A stretch of 53,893 nucleotides of DNA, taken from NCBI GenBank assembly GCA_041399085.1, contig JAWKTM010000052.1:1-53893 (forward strand), read 5' to 3'. Source of the stretch: JAWKTM01 sp041399085. GTDB lineage: Bacteria; Planctomycetota; Planctomycetia; Pirellulales; Pirellulaceae. How positions within the stretch are numbered: the stretch's first letter is position 1; each line of letters begins with the position of its first letter. This document shows, piece after piece, positions 27,367 through 35,663 of this stretch. Both the position numbers and the translations under genes were made by a program. Below the pieces are notes generated by a model, which was not told the origin of the DNA, ran no database searches, and worked only from the letters and a program-made list of their open reading frames with translations.

Positions 27367-27413
27367 GGGTTGTCCTTGCGCGCGAAAAACTTCTGGGAAT
27401 CGCCCCTGCGGAC

Positions 27414-28103
27414 TTAGGCTTCGGGCTCGACGCCCAATCGACGTAGCTGCTCGGCCAGTCGCTCGGCCCGCTCGGCTCCGGTCGGGATTGGTTGTCGGTC
27501 GCGGTCGACCCATCGAAGCCAAGTGTCTTCGAGGTTTTCGTAGCGACCTGCCCACAGTTGCAGGCCCAGGCCAACATCGGCCAGCCAGTACGGTTCGTCG
27601 AGCGGTTCGTACTTCATGCCGATCAGGCGGAACACGCGTAGCGGCTGGTCGCCGAGCAACCGTCGCGGATCGTGGATGGCGTAGTAGGGCACTCGCAGCT
27701 TGGCGTCGCTGGCCAGCTTCTGCGTGGCTTCGCCGCCTTCGCGGTTCGATACGATTTCGATCACGACGTCGGGAGACTTGCCGTACTCCCACATCAGGTA
27801 CGAGCGATTCGGCTTGTCGTGAACATCGCCCGGCAGCTCGACATCCACGGCCAGCAACACGTCGGGCACGAGCGGCGGTTGAGCGATGCCGTAGAACAAG
27901 CCAACATTGGCCAGCGCCACGAACGAACGCGACTCGGCGGGCCGCCACGAGGTATACAGCGGCTCGGTCAGCAATCGCTGTTGTTTCTCGGAGTAGATAT
28001 TGTCCACGGGAGTGTCGTTCTCGGTAATCAGGTGATCGACGCTCGGTCGTTCGTCGAGCGGCAGCGGCTGATGCTCGACGGCTACGATCGTATCCGATGC
28101 CAT
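27414..28103 (-). CDS. Uma2-family PD-(D/E)XK nuclease-like protein (copy 1)
   Basis: The start is ATG 28103 with GAGGAATTC upstream; the earlier open codons to 28202 have no ribosome-binding site. The 229-aa protein has the Uma2 core: LVPDVLLAVDVELPGDVHDK, the Asp of KSPDVVIEIVS with the downstream Glu, and the RVPYYAIHDPRRLLGD stretch. The family has a PD-(D/E)XK nuclease fold and is hugely expanded in planctomycetes and cyanobacteria; its biological role is unsettled. The C-terminal helix ends GAERAERLAEQLRRLGVEPE, a common tail in this family. Two further copies, both damaged, lie within 12.5 kb. Confidence 0.88.
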   Translation of the reverse strand: MASDTIVAVEHQPLPLDERPSVDHLITENDTPVDNIYSEKQQRLLTEPLYTSWRPAESRSFVALANVGLFYGIAQPPLVPDVLLAVDVELPGDVHDKPNRSYLMWEYGKSPDVVIEIVSNREGGEATQKLASDAKLRVPYYAIHDPRRLLGDQPLRVFRLIGMKYEPLDEPYWLADVGLGLQLWAGRYENLEDTWLRWVDRDRQPIPTGAERAERLAEQLRRLGVEPEA

Positions 28104-28337
28104 GACGGAATTCCTCGGGGAAACGCGGTAAGTTTCAACTCGTGCCATTGTAAGCCGCCGACGCTCGGCAATGAACCTTTGGCGGGCGTCGTCATCGGCC
28201 ATTGGCGAGTCGCGGGGCGAATGCGAAGTGGCGTAGCCGCGATTGCCAAGTCCTGTTTTGCGTTCCGAACCCAGCCGCTACATTGTGCGTCTTGCCCGGA
28301 CTGACGACTGCTCCACCCTTTGAACACGGTATTTCCC

Positions 28338-30051
28338 ATGGAAATGGACAAACTCGTATCGCTCTGCAAACGCCGCGGCTTCTTGTTTCAATCGAGCGAA
28401 ATCTACGGCGGTTTGAACGGCTTCTGGGATTACGGACCGTTGGGCGTCGAGCTGAAGCGGAACATCAAGGAGGCATGGTGGCGCGACATGGTCAGCGGTC
28501 ACGATGATCTGTCGACGCTGCCCGGCGCGCCCGAGCCTTATGAAATGACGGGCTTGGATTGCTCGATCATCATGCACCCGCAGGTTTGGCGAGTGTCGGG
28601 GCATTATGATTTGTTCGCCGATAAGATGCAGACCTGTCGGCAATGCAAACGGCTGTTCCGTGCCGACCATGTTTGGGGAATGCTGCAGGATTCCATTACG
28701 ATCGATCCGGCAGGTGGTCAATCTAAACTGGAACCCGAAAGATCGATGAAGTTAATGCCATTCAACACTTCTTTATCGCGACCAATGCGGAAAGCGAAGA
28801 GGTTGGAATTGCGGATACGGTGAAGCGCGCCCCTAGATGTGTTTAAGTTGAAGAAGAAAGAAGCAGAAAAACTTGTCTGCCTGGGTAGAAGATGATCATC
28901 TTGAACCACCCGACTTAGATCCGTCTCAATACGCTGGATATGTCAATGACCAACCTTCTAACGGCAACCTCGTAGGGCCCGATCATCGACTGGGATACCT
29001 TAACCGCGCTCGTGATTTCAACTTGATGTTCAAGACAGCCATTGGAGCATTGGGTGATCCCGAGAAGGACATAATGGCCTTCCGGCCGGAAACGGCTCAA
29101 GGTATCTTTGTCAACTTTAAGAATGTGTTGGATAGTACGCGGGTTCGCATTCCTTTTGGTATCGCAGATTGGTAAGAGCTTCCGAAATGAAATCACGCCG
29201 CGGAACGCACATTCCGCTCGCGCGCGAGTTCGAGCGATGGAAATCGAGTTCTTCTGCCATCCCGATTCCTCTCAGCAATGGTATCGCTACTGGCGCGTCG
29301 ACGCATGAAGTGGTATCAAGATTTGGGACTGTCCGGCGAACGACTGCAGTTCGCTGACACCACGCCGACGAACTCAGCCACTATTCGACCGGCACCGCGG
29401 ATATCGAATACGCCTTTCCGTTCTTGCCGCCCGGTGAGTTTGGCGAGTTGGAAGGAATCGCACATCGCGGCGATTTCGATTTGCGCAGCCACATGGAAGG
29501 CAAGTTGGATGAGAAGAAGCGACCACCGTTGGAAGTCGGTTGAATGCCGAGGGCAAACCCAAGTGGCGGCAGCGGCAAGGATCTGACGTATCGCGACGAC
29601 ATCACGAACGAACGCTATACGCCGCATGTGATCGAGCCGTCGGCCGGCGCCCGACCGAAGGCGACGTTGGCGTTCCTCTGCGAAGCCTACCGAAGATCAA
29701 GCGCCCGGACGATAAGGGGCAGATGCAGACGCGGGTCGTGATGAAGCTGCATCCGCGCATCGCGCCCGATCAAGGCCACAATTTTCCCACTATGTCAAGA
29801 AAGAGACGGGATGCCCGAGGTGGCGCGAGATTTGTATCGCCAACTGAAGCGGCACTTCAACGTGTTCTACGACGAAAAGGCGCGATCGGCCGCCGGTATC
29901 GCCGTCAGGACGAGGCGGGAACCCCGATACTGCATTACGATCGACGGTGACTCGCGACGAAAAGACGGTCACTATTCGCGATCGCGATTCGCTGGAACAA
30001 AGGCGAGTGAAGATTGACGATGTGCTGGGCGAATTACAAAGCCATTTTTGA
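28338..30051 (+). pseudogene. glyQS: Glycine--tRNA ligase (dimeric GlyQS type), broken by many frame shifts
   Basis: Charges tRNA-Gly; normally essential. The ATG at 28338 (MEMDKLVSLCKRRGFLFQSS) opens 120 intact residues, with GGLNGFWDYGPLGVELKRN and the active-site DCSIIMHPQVWRVSGHYDLF. After about 28730 the conserved blocks continue in alternating frames. They include HFFIATNAESEEVGIADT, FNLMFKTAIGALGDPEKD, FRPETAQGIFVNFKNVLD, IGKSFRNEITPRN, MEIEFFCHPDSSQQWYRYW, TADIEYAFPFLPPGEFGELE, GSGKDLTYRDDITNERYTPH, DGMPEVARDLYRQLKRHFNV and finally VKIDDVLGELQSHF and the stop at 30051. At least eight single-base shifts are needed. The order and identity of all blocks are conserved, so the sequence reads like an intact gene with indels, not an old pseudogene. 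Confidence 0.93.
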
Positions 30052-30150
30052 CGTAGTTTGCCACCGGCACCTGCGTCGGAAAGAATGGGGCTTATAGGTA
30101 TTCGAGAAACTTACAGAACCTAATCGCCCAGCATTCGCGGAGTTTCGCTC

Positions 30151-30727
30151 ATGGCTGGTGTTCCAGTTATGTTTCGCCGGTCGACTACTTGGCTGCCGAA
30201 CGATGTTCGCCTACGAAGAGCGAGTATCTGCGCGGCGAAGTGTTTGCCATGACAGGGCAGGTCGCGAGCATAACTTGATCGCGGGCAACTGCTTTGCTTC
30301 ACTGCATTCCCGGATTATCGGACCGTCCCTGCGAAGTCTACCAAGGAGACATGCGTGTGAGTGTCACCAACGGGGCTTTATACGTATCCCGATGTTGTGG
30401 TCGCTCGTGACAATCCGAAATTCGAAGACGAGCATGTCGATACGCTGCTGAACCCCACGATGATCGTCGAAGTGTTTTCCGAATCGACGGCCGAATTCGA
30501 TCGTGGCGCTAAGTTCGTGCACTATCGCGGAATCGAGTCACTGTGCGAGTATGTTCTGATCGCAGGACAAACGCCATGTGGAACGTTTCACTCGGCAATT
30601 GGACAGCACCTGGCTTTTGTGGGAGACGAATGATCCCCAGTCGACGGTCGAGCTCACATCCATCGCGTGCCAGCTTCGCGTGTCGGACATTTACGCCAAG
30701 ATTACCTTCGCCGATCAAGACTCATGA
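30151..30727 (+). pseudogene. Uma2-family protein (copy 2), frame-shifted
   Basis: The conserved pieces are split across frames. YFAAER-like residues are near 30185, SEYLRGEVFAMTG near 30220, AGREHNLIAGNCFASLHSRI near 30265, and PCEVYQGDMRVSVTNGALY near 30330. The intact core with the Uma2 Asp/Glu is YPDVVVARDNPKFEDEHVDT, then LLNPTMIVEVFSESTAEFDR and GAKFVHYRGIESLCEYVLIA. The end, VSDIYAKITFADQDS, is followed by a stop at 30725-30727. The stop overlaps the ATG of the next gene (ATGA-type overlap), so the two were translationally coupled. Start is uncertain; ATG 30151 is a guess. Confidence 0.75.
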
Positions 30728-31549
30728 TTCCCGCCATCAGTCAAGTGTGCTCGCTGAATTCCTCATTCGAAGACGATGTGGATCAGTATGCGGCCGGTCA
30801 ATGTCAGGCGATTGAAGTTTGGTTAACGAAGTTAGAAACCTTTCTACAATCGCACTCCGTTGACGACTTCCAGCGGCTGCAAGACGAGCATGGTGTGACG
30901 TTTCCCGTGGCCAGTTTTCAGGGCGGGATTCTCGCCAGCCAGGGCGAAGCTCGGCGCGTGGCTTGGGATCAATTTCGAACGCGACTGGACCTTTGCCATG
31001 AATTAGCCATCGGTACGATCGTCGTCGCGATGGATGTGGAACGGCCCATTTCTCAGACGGATGTGGAGCGAGTCCAATTGTCTTTGGTCGAGGCGACTCA
31101 AGAGGAGGCGGCTCGCCGCGATGTGCACTCCGGCTCTGGAATTTCAAGCCGGTTCGGCATTTGGCAATAATCTACAAACCGCGGCCGCGCTGGTGGAAGA
31201 AGTTGGAAGCCCAAGTCTCGGGCTTTGTGGATGTCGTTCATTTCTATACCAGGCCGAGTAAGACCGAGGATCTAGAATTATCTCACCGCCCAGAATCTCT
31301 TTCACGTTCAGTTAGCGGATTTGGCGGACACGCCACGCGAGTTCGTCGCCAGCCTGAGGATCGTACCGGGTGATGGTGATATTCCATTGCAGCCGCTGAT
31401 CGATCGGCTTCATGCGATCAACTACGCCGGCCACGTTTTCATTGGAATTGATGAATCCCACAAATTTGGCAGATCCCGCGGCTCAAATCGGCGAGATTGG
31501 AATGACGGCGTTGCATAAGCTGTTGGGGCAAGCCAGCATGGGCGGTTGA
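30724..31549 (+). pseudogene. Sugar phosphate isomerase/epimerase (xylose isomerase-like TIM barrel), frame-shifted
   Basis: The ATG at 30724 overlaps the stop of the preceding gene. The first 135 residues are intact (MIPAISQVCSLNSSFEDDVD, AIEVWLTKLETFLQ, SFQGGILASQGEARRVAWDQ). After about 31120 the frame moves to LEFQAGSAFGNNLQTAAALV. It then moves to VVHFYTRPSKTEDLELS (with the HFY substrate-side motif of the family) and to PGDGDIPLQPLIDRLHAINY before the final GHVFIELMNP-type Glu region. The last part, AALHKLLGQASMGG-like, ends with the stop at 31547-31549. This is the AP-endonuclease-2 superfamily; the exact sugar substrate is unknown. Restored length is near 275 aa. Confidence 0.82.
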
Positions 31550-31973
31550 GAATTGTGCAAGCGTTGTCTTCACCGCCGCACTCGGGAGTCGCTTCGAGCA
31601 CTACGCTATGTGCGTGCGATTGAGGATATCTACAGTGGCAGGAATTCAATTCGGTTTCGCATCTCATCCGACGACAAAACTTGGGCGACAAGTTCAGGTC
31701 GCGGATAGCGCCTCCGATTGTGATTCGCAACTGATGTGCGTAGATAACGCCCGCAAATTCCCGTCCAGACTGTTGCCATGAATGAGCTAGAACTAAGAAG
31801 TCGTCATCCTGTGTAAAAACGACGCGATCAAGTTCCGTGGCTCGCTGGAGAATGGCCTCGTCACTCCCATGATCCGCATTGTCTTGCAGGGCTGTCAGGA
31901 TCGAGATGCCCCGCCGCTCAAGTCCTCGTGCGATGGCGGAAGGAGCGTGGTGATCCAGGTAGAACCCCAGCAT
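31422..31973 (-). CDS. DUF5615 PIN-like toxin-type protein, with probable frame shift near its end
   Basis: The ATG at 31973 (MLGFYLDHHAPSAIARGLER) begins a PIN-like protein. Acidic residues typical of the family are visible: the Asp in FYLDHH, the Glu of DHGSDEAIL and the Asp in FTQDDDFLVLAHSW. The as-sequenced frame runs on to 31422, but near 31690 another frame gives the family-like tail ELVAQVLSSDEMRNRIEFLP and a stop at 31630, for about 115 aa. That is the usual length. DUF5615 proteins are usually the ribonuclease-like partner of a DUF433 antitoxin, and one lies immediately upstream with an overlapping start. Confidence 0.8.
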   Translation of the reverse strand: MLGFYLDHHAPSAIARGLERRGISILTALQDNADHGSDEAILQRATELDRVVFTQDDDFLVLAHSWQQSGREFAGVIYAHQLRITIGGAIRDLNLSPKFCRRMRCETELNSCHCRYPQSHAHSVVLEATPECGGEDNACTILNRPCWLAPTAYATPSFQSRRFEPRDLPNLWDSSIPMKTWPA

Positions 31974-32283
31974 CACGAATTCTTTCCCTCGAGTTGAAGT
32001 TTCTGTCGAATCAAGGATGTACCGTTGCTTCGCAGTAATTCGCTGACGCGTTCCAGCCGATCGGCAATATCCTGGTCGATGGCATTTTGATGGTCATAAT
32101 AGTAGGCCAGAGCGGAATAATTTGAGCAGTGTCAGATATTGAGTGTTGCCGCTGTATCTCTTCGGCGTCCCAATGGTGAGCTAGGCGGTCAGGAACAGTC
32201 TCGACCACTTTCGTTGTCGTGCCGGAAACGACCGGGTTCCAGCCTCATTGACTTCAGTGTGTGGATAAATAGCGACAGGCATA
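31973..32283 (-). pseudogene. DUF433 antitoxin-type protein, frame-shifted
   Basis: The start is ATG 32283 (MPVAIYPHTEVNEAG) with GGAAGAGAG upstream. The frame then shifts near 32235 to NPVVSGTTTKVVE. DRLAHHWDAEEIQRQHS follows and resembles the winged-helix part of DUF433. A further shift near 32105 leads to ALAYYYDHQNAIDQDIADRL, ERVSELLRSN and KLQLEGKNS, with the stop TGA at 31973-31975. That TGA overlaps the ATG of the DUF5615 gene (TGATG), the coupled layout of an antitoxin-toxin pair. DUF433 proteins are DNA-binding antitoxins in known pairs; that role here is inferred. Two shifts are needed to restore about 100 aa. Confidence 0.72.
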
Positions 32284-34314
32284 GCTAGACTCTCTTCCTT
32301 CGCTGGCTGCTGAAACGAACGCAGCAATTGTAGAAATTGTCGCGATAGCCATCAAATTGTGTTGACATCGTCGTTCTTGTCTTGCCATTGGGGCGGGTAA
32401 GGTGAGTTGATGGCCGATGCGGGCTCTGCATTTCCTTACGCCGCGGAAACGAAAGCGACGGTATAGCGATGCGTAGACGCCGTTGGCGGCCATTAGCTGG
32501 TCGTGGCGACCGTGCTCGACGATTCGGCCGTGGTCTAGCACCAGCACTTGGTCCGCATGTCGAATCGTACTCAGACGATGGGCGACCACGAAGCTGGTTC
32601 GTCCGCGCAGTAGTGTTCGCAGAGCCACTTGGATTCGGCGTTCCGTTTCGCTGTCGATGCTGCTGGTGGCTTCATCCAGTATGAGGATTCGTGGATCGGC
32701 CAACAGCGCTCGGGCGAAACAGATCAATTGGCGCTGTCCCGACGAGAGCGAAACGCCTCGTTCACCGACTTCGGTGGCCAACCCGTGAGGCAACGAGTTG
32801 ATAAGGTCGGGGCATCCAAGGCGCTGAACTACTTGGATGATCTCTTCGTCCGTCGCTTGGGGACGGCCCACGCGAATATTGTCGGCCACGCTGCCTCGAA
32901 ACAGGAAGTTCTGTTGAAGCACAATCCCCATGCGATGATGCAATGCGGCGCTATCAATGCCGTGTAGATCATGGCCGTCGATTCGGATTGTGCCTGACGT
33001 GGGCAAGTAGAACTTGGCGATTAGGTTGATGATCGTCGTTTTGCCGCTGCCCGTATGGCCGACCAAAGCGATAGTTTGGCCTGGTTCCGCCACAAAGGAA
33101 ACTTCGTGCAATACGGGGCGAGTCGCGTCGTATCCGAAAGTAACACGATCAAACTCCACACGACCACGGATGTCTTCGAGCGGCAACGCATCCGGCGGGT
33201 CACTCCAATCCGGCGGCGTATCTAGTAGTTGAAACAGTCGCTCGGCGCCGGCCATCGCCGTCATCGCTTGGCTATATTGGTTGCCCAATACCGAGATCGG
33301 TGAGAAGAACATGTTGGCCATGAAGAAGAAGCTTACCAAATCGCCGATGGTCGCATCGCCCGATGGTTGCAATACCAACCAGCCGCCGACAACCAATAGG
33401 ATCGCGATAAACAACTGGTTGTTCAGCTCTAGCAGGGGAATGAACAGCCCGTGGGTCTTGAGCACGACAGTGTTGTTGTGGGAGTGATCGGCGGCCAAAT
33501 CATGAAACAGTCTTGCATTCTCATCCTGTCGCATAAATCCTTGGGTTACTCGGACGCCGTTGACTGACTCTGCCAAGGTCGCCACCACACGGCTATAAGA
33601 GCGACGCATCGCTCGTAAAGAGTCGCTTAGACGCCGGTGGAAATGGCGGTTAATCATCCACAATACCGGCGCCAATCCCAGCACAATTAGGAACAGCTTT
33701 GGCTCGTACCATAGCATCGCGGCGGCGGCCACGATCATTTGGCCGATTTGTACCAGGCTGACAAACAGCACTTCTTGAACGCCGATTCGCAGATCTTCCA
33801 CATCGGACGTTACGCGGCTGATCACACGCCCCAACTTGGTGCGATGAAACCAGGCCATCGGCATCCGTTGGATGTGAGAGAATATCTCATTGCGGACATC
33901 GCTGACGACGGCTTCACCTAATTCCAACGCCAGCCGTTGGCGAAAATGCATCACCACTTGCGTCGACAATGCCAGCACGGCGAACGCGATTGCGCCCCAA
34001 ATGACACCCGGCACATGGCTCGCTTGAATCGGCCCGTCGATCACGGCGGCAATGATCCAAGTCAGAGCTGGAAGCTGGATCGAGCGAATAATGACCAGCG
34101 CGAATAACCAATTGCGTTTTGCCGCGTAGGGCCGCGTGTACATCAGCAACCGCTGGATCAGGCCAAACTCCAGTGGCCGTTGCCGTTCCTCGTCCTGATC
34201 GCGAGGATCAACTTGTGTGAGCGAACGACGGGAAATTGGTAAGCCTTTCAAGATGACATGGCGGCGTCGATCGAGTGACGCGGGAACCGTTGGTCCAGCA
34301 GGATAGGACGCCAC
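32254..34314 (-). CDS. ABC transporter, fused permease and ATP-binding protein (ABC-B/MsbA-like exporter)
   Basis: A 686-aa half-transporter: six-helix membrane domain (LFALVIIRSIQLPALTWIIA, LFVSLVQIGQMIVAAAAMLW, LFIAILLVVGGWLVLQP) followed by an ATPase. The ATPase shows Walker A GHTGSGKTTI, the Q-loop VLQQNFLFRGSVADNI, the ABC signature LSSGQRQLICFARALLADPR and Walker B ILILDEATSSID, with the switch His in VVAHRLSTIRHADQ. GTG 34314 is the start used; it overlaps the upstream ferredoxin stop closely. The last 55 residues (from RFRFRGVRKCRA) look unlike the family. With one T less in CGCTTTCG the protein would end RRFVSAA at about 32436, which would also remove the overlap with the DUF433 start. 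The transported substrate is unknown. Confidence 0.9.
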   Translation of the reverse strand: MASYPAGPTVPASLDRRRHVILKGLPISRRSLTQVDPRDQDEERQRPLEFGLIQRLLMYTRPYAAKRNWLFALVIIRSIQLPALTWIIAAVIDGPIQASHVPGVIWGAIAFAVLALSTQVVMHFRQRLALELGEAVVSDVRNEIFSHIQRMPMAWFHRTKLGRVISRVTSDVEDLRIGVQEVLFVSLVQIGQMIVAAAAMLWYEPKLFLIVLGLAPVLWMINRHFHRRLSDSLRAMRRSYSRVVATLAESVNGVRVTQGFMRQDENARLFHDLAADHSHNNTVVLKTHGLFIPLLELNNQLFIAILLVVGGWLVLQPSGDATIGDLVSFFFMANMFFSPISVLGNQYSQAMTAMAGAERLFQLLDTPPDWSDPPDALPLEDIRGRVEFDRVTFGYDATRPVLHEVSFVAEPGQTIALVGHTGSGKTTIINLIAKFYLPTSGTIRIDGHDLHGIDSAALHHRMGIVLQQNFLFRGSVADNIRVGRPQATDEEIIQVVQRLGCPDLINSLPHGLATEVGERGVSLSSGQRQLICFARALLADPRILILDEATSSIDSETERRIQVALRTLLRGRTSFVVAHRLSTIRHADQVLVLDHGRIVEHGRHDQLMAANGVYASLYRRFRFRGVRKCRARIGHQLTLPAPMARQERRCQHNLMAIATISTIAAFVSAASEGRESSYACRYLSTH

Positions 34315-34322
34315 TCATCGTC

Positions 34323-34760
34323 TTACAAATCCAAATCGTCCAGGGCATCGACCAACGCATCAAGGTCATCCTTCGGCTGGATAGTCGCGGCTTCAGGGGT
34401 TCGAGTCGGCGTCCGAACTGGCATGCCAACAGCATCGCGTCCCGCCAGCAACAACTGTTCGTCGCGTTCGCGAGCGGCGACGGCCATCGCGTCCTCGTTC
34501 GATTCCGGCGCTCCGAACAACTTGGAGAGATCGATCTTCAAGCCGCCTACGGCCACTTCGGCGCCAGCGATGGCTGGCGTTTTGTGTTGCGGGAAGATAA
34601 TCGCATTCTCCGGGCAGACCCGACTGCAAGCCGGACAACCTTTGCGACAATTGTCAGGTTGCTCCACCAGAATGGTTTCTTGGCCGTCGACTCCATATAC
34701 GCCGAACAAACAAAAGTCGATACACTCCATGCAATTCGTGCAGCGGCTGAAGTCAATCAC
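34323..34760 (-). CDS. 4Fe-4S ferredoxin domain protein, probably the C-terminal half of a split gene
   Basis: The as-sequenced frame starts at GTG 34760 (145 aa). It has one [4Fe-4S] cluster motif CTNCMECIDFC and another set in CRKGCPACSRVCPENA, so it is a two-cluster ferredoxin. The C-terminus is Ala/Glu-rich and ends DLDALVDALDDLDL. Upstream in the same direction the codons for WYPVIDFSRC are in frame, but no good start exists. Near 34768 the sequence GTTGG seems to lack one T, which would join it to LRQVDEQRANV in another frame. Similar planctomycete genes carry an N-terminal domain like the next entry, so I think this is one gene of about 376 aa. Confidence 0.82.
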   Translation of the reverse strand: MIDFSRCTNCMECIDFCLFGVYGVDGQETILVEQPDNCRKGCPACSRVCPENAIIFPQHKTPAIAGAEVAVGGLKIDLSKLFGAPESNEDAMAVAARERDEQLLLAGRDAVGMPVRTPTRTPEAATIQPKDDLDALVDALDDLDL

Positions 34761-34910
34761 CGGATACCAACGTTCGCCCGCTGTTCGTCGACCTGTCGCA
34801 GATGACCGCCGCTGAGATCGAACGGTTACGGCGCGTGCTCGAAATGGCCCAACCGTTGTCCGCGGGCAGGAGGGACCGCCAATCGTCCGTTGCCGTCCGA
34901 TGAGTATCGT

Positions 34911-35450
34911 TTACCGGGGTTGAAATCGGGCCAGACTTTCGCTGGACGCTTGACCGCTGATCCATGCGGTCTGCCAGCTGCTGGCGGAATTCTCCGCTGC
35001 CAACTCCTCTTGGATGCGACGCAGTTCGTCGACGACTTCGGTGGCGTTTTGGACGATTCGCCAGTCGATGCAGTAGATTCGGCGGTTCGGCAATTCCCGT
35101 TCGTCCGCCACTCGGGACTTTTCGGCGTCGTCCCAATCCTCGTCGTCCTCGTCCTCGTCATCTGGGGCCACAAGCAGCGATTCGCCAACGCGCCCTCGCA
35201 CGCCGACACGATCCAGCGTCCAGTGTGCGGCTCGCGGATACAACCAGGAGAGAACGAGCAAGTCGCGCGGCGTCTGCTTTAGCGTCGAAATCGTGGGGCC
35301 ATCGGGCTTGAGATCGTAGAGGTTGGGCGTGAGCAGGACTTCCGCGCCGTGCTCGGCCGATAAAGCTTCCGCAACCGCGGATTCCAGCGCTCGTTTTTCG
35401 GGGTGATTGCTCTGGCCTTCGGAAAGGACAATAGTCAGCGGGTAAGGCAT
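34911..35450 (-). CDS. Hypothetical N-terminal domain, probably fused to the downstream ferredoxin
   Basis: ATG 35450 opens MPYPLTIVLSEGQSNHPEKR, then NLYDLKPDGPTISTLKQTPR and LLVLSWLYPRAAHWTLDRVG. An acidic loop of Asp/Glu runs (PDDEDEDDEDWDDAE) and NRRIYCIDWRIVQNATEVVD follow. The frame ends at 34911 with ARFQPR. One base less in CCCCGG would extend it as PGKRYSSDGNGRLAVP toward the ferredoxin. This domain arrangement (WLYPRA...LDRNGV, IYCIDLR, then a WYPVIDY ferredoxin) is known to me from other planctomycetes. The domain's function is unknown. It may be an electron-transfer or redox-partner module. Confidence 0.65.
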   Translation of the reverse strand: MPYPLTIVLSEGQSNHPEKRALESAVAEALSAEHGAEVLLTPNLYDLKPDGPTISTLKQTPRDLLVLSWLYPRAAHWTLDRVGVRGRVGESLLVAPDDEDEDDEDWDDAEKSRVADERELPNRRIYCIDWRIVQNATEVVDELRRIQEELAAENSASSWQTAWISGQASSESLARFQPR

Positions 35451-35663
35451 GATTCGTCCGGGGCTGAGGTACAGGCGGGAATTTGGCTCGGCGTGGCTTC
35501 TATTGTAAGCAGCTTATTCAGTCCGTCCCACTGGATTCACGGCGAGTAACCGCAACCGCTACGGCTGGCAGGTCAACCGGACGGGCCTGGGGAATTCGGA
35601 CCAACAGGTCTATGATTTTGGATTCACTCGACTCTTTCCCGCCTATCGCAAGTTGTCGCGCAC

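Noticed and set aside
34758..34920. Plus-strand stretch reading LSQMTAAEIERLRRVLEMAQ
   Set aside because: It looks coding-like over about 20 residues, but it is short, lacks a start and lies opposite the linker of the ferredoxin gene. I judge it coincidental, though not excluded.
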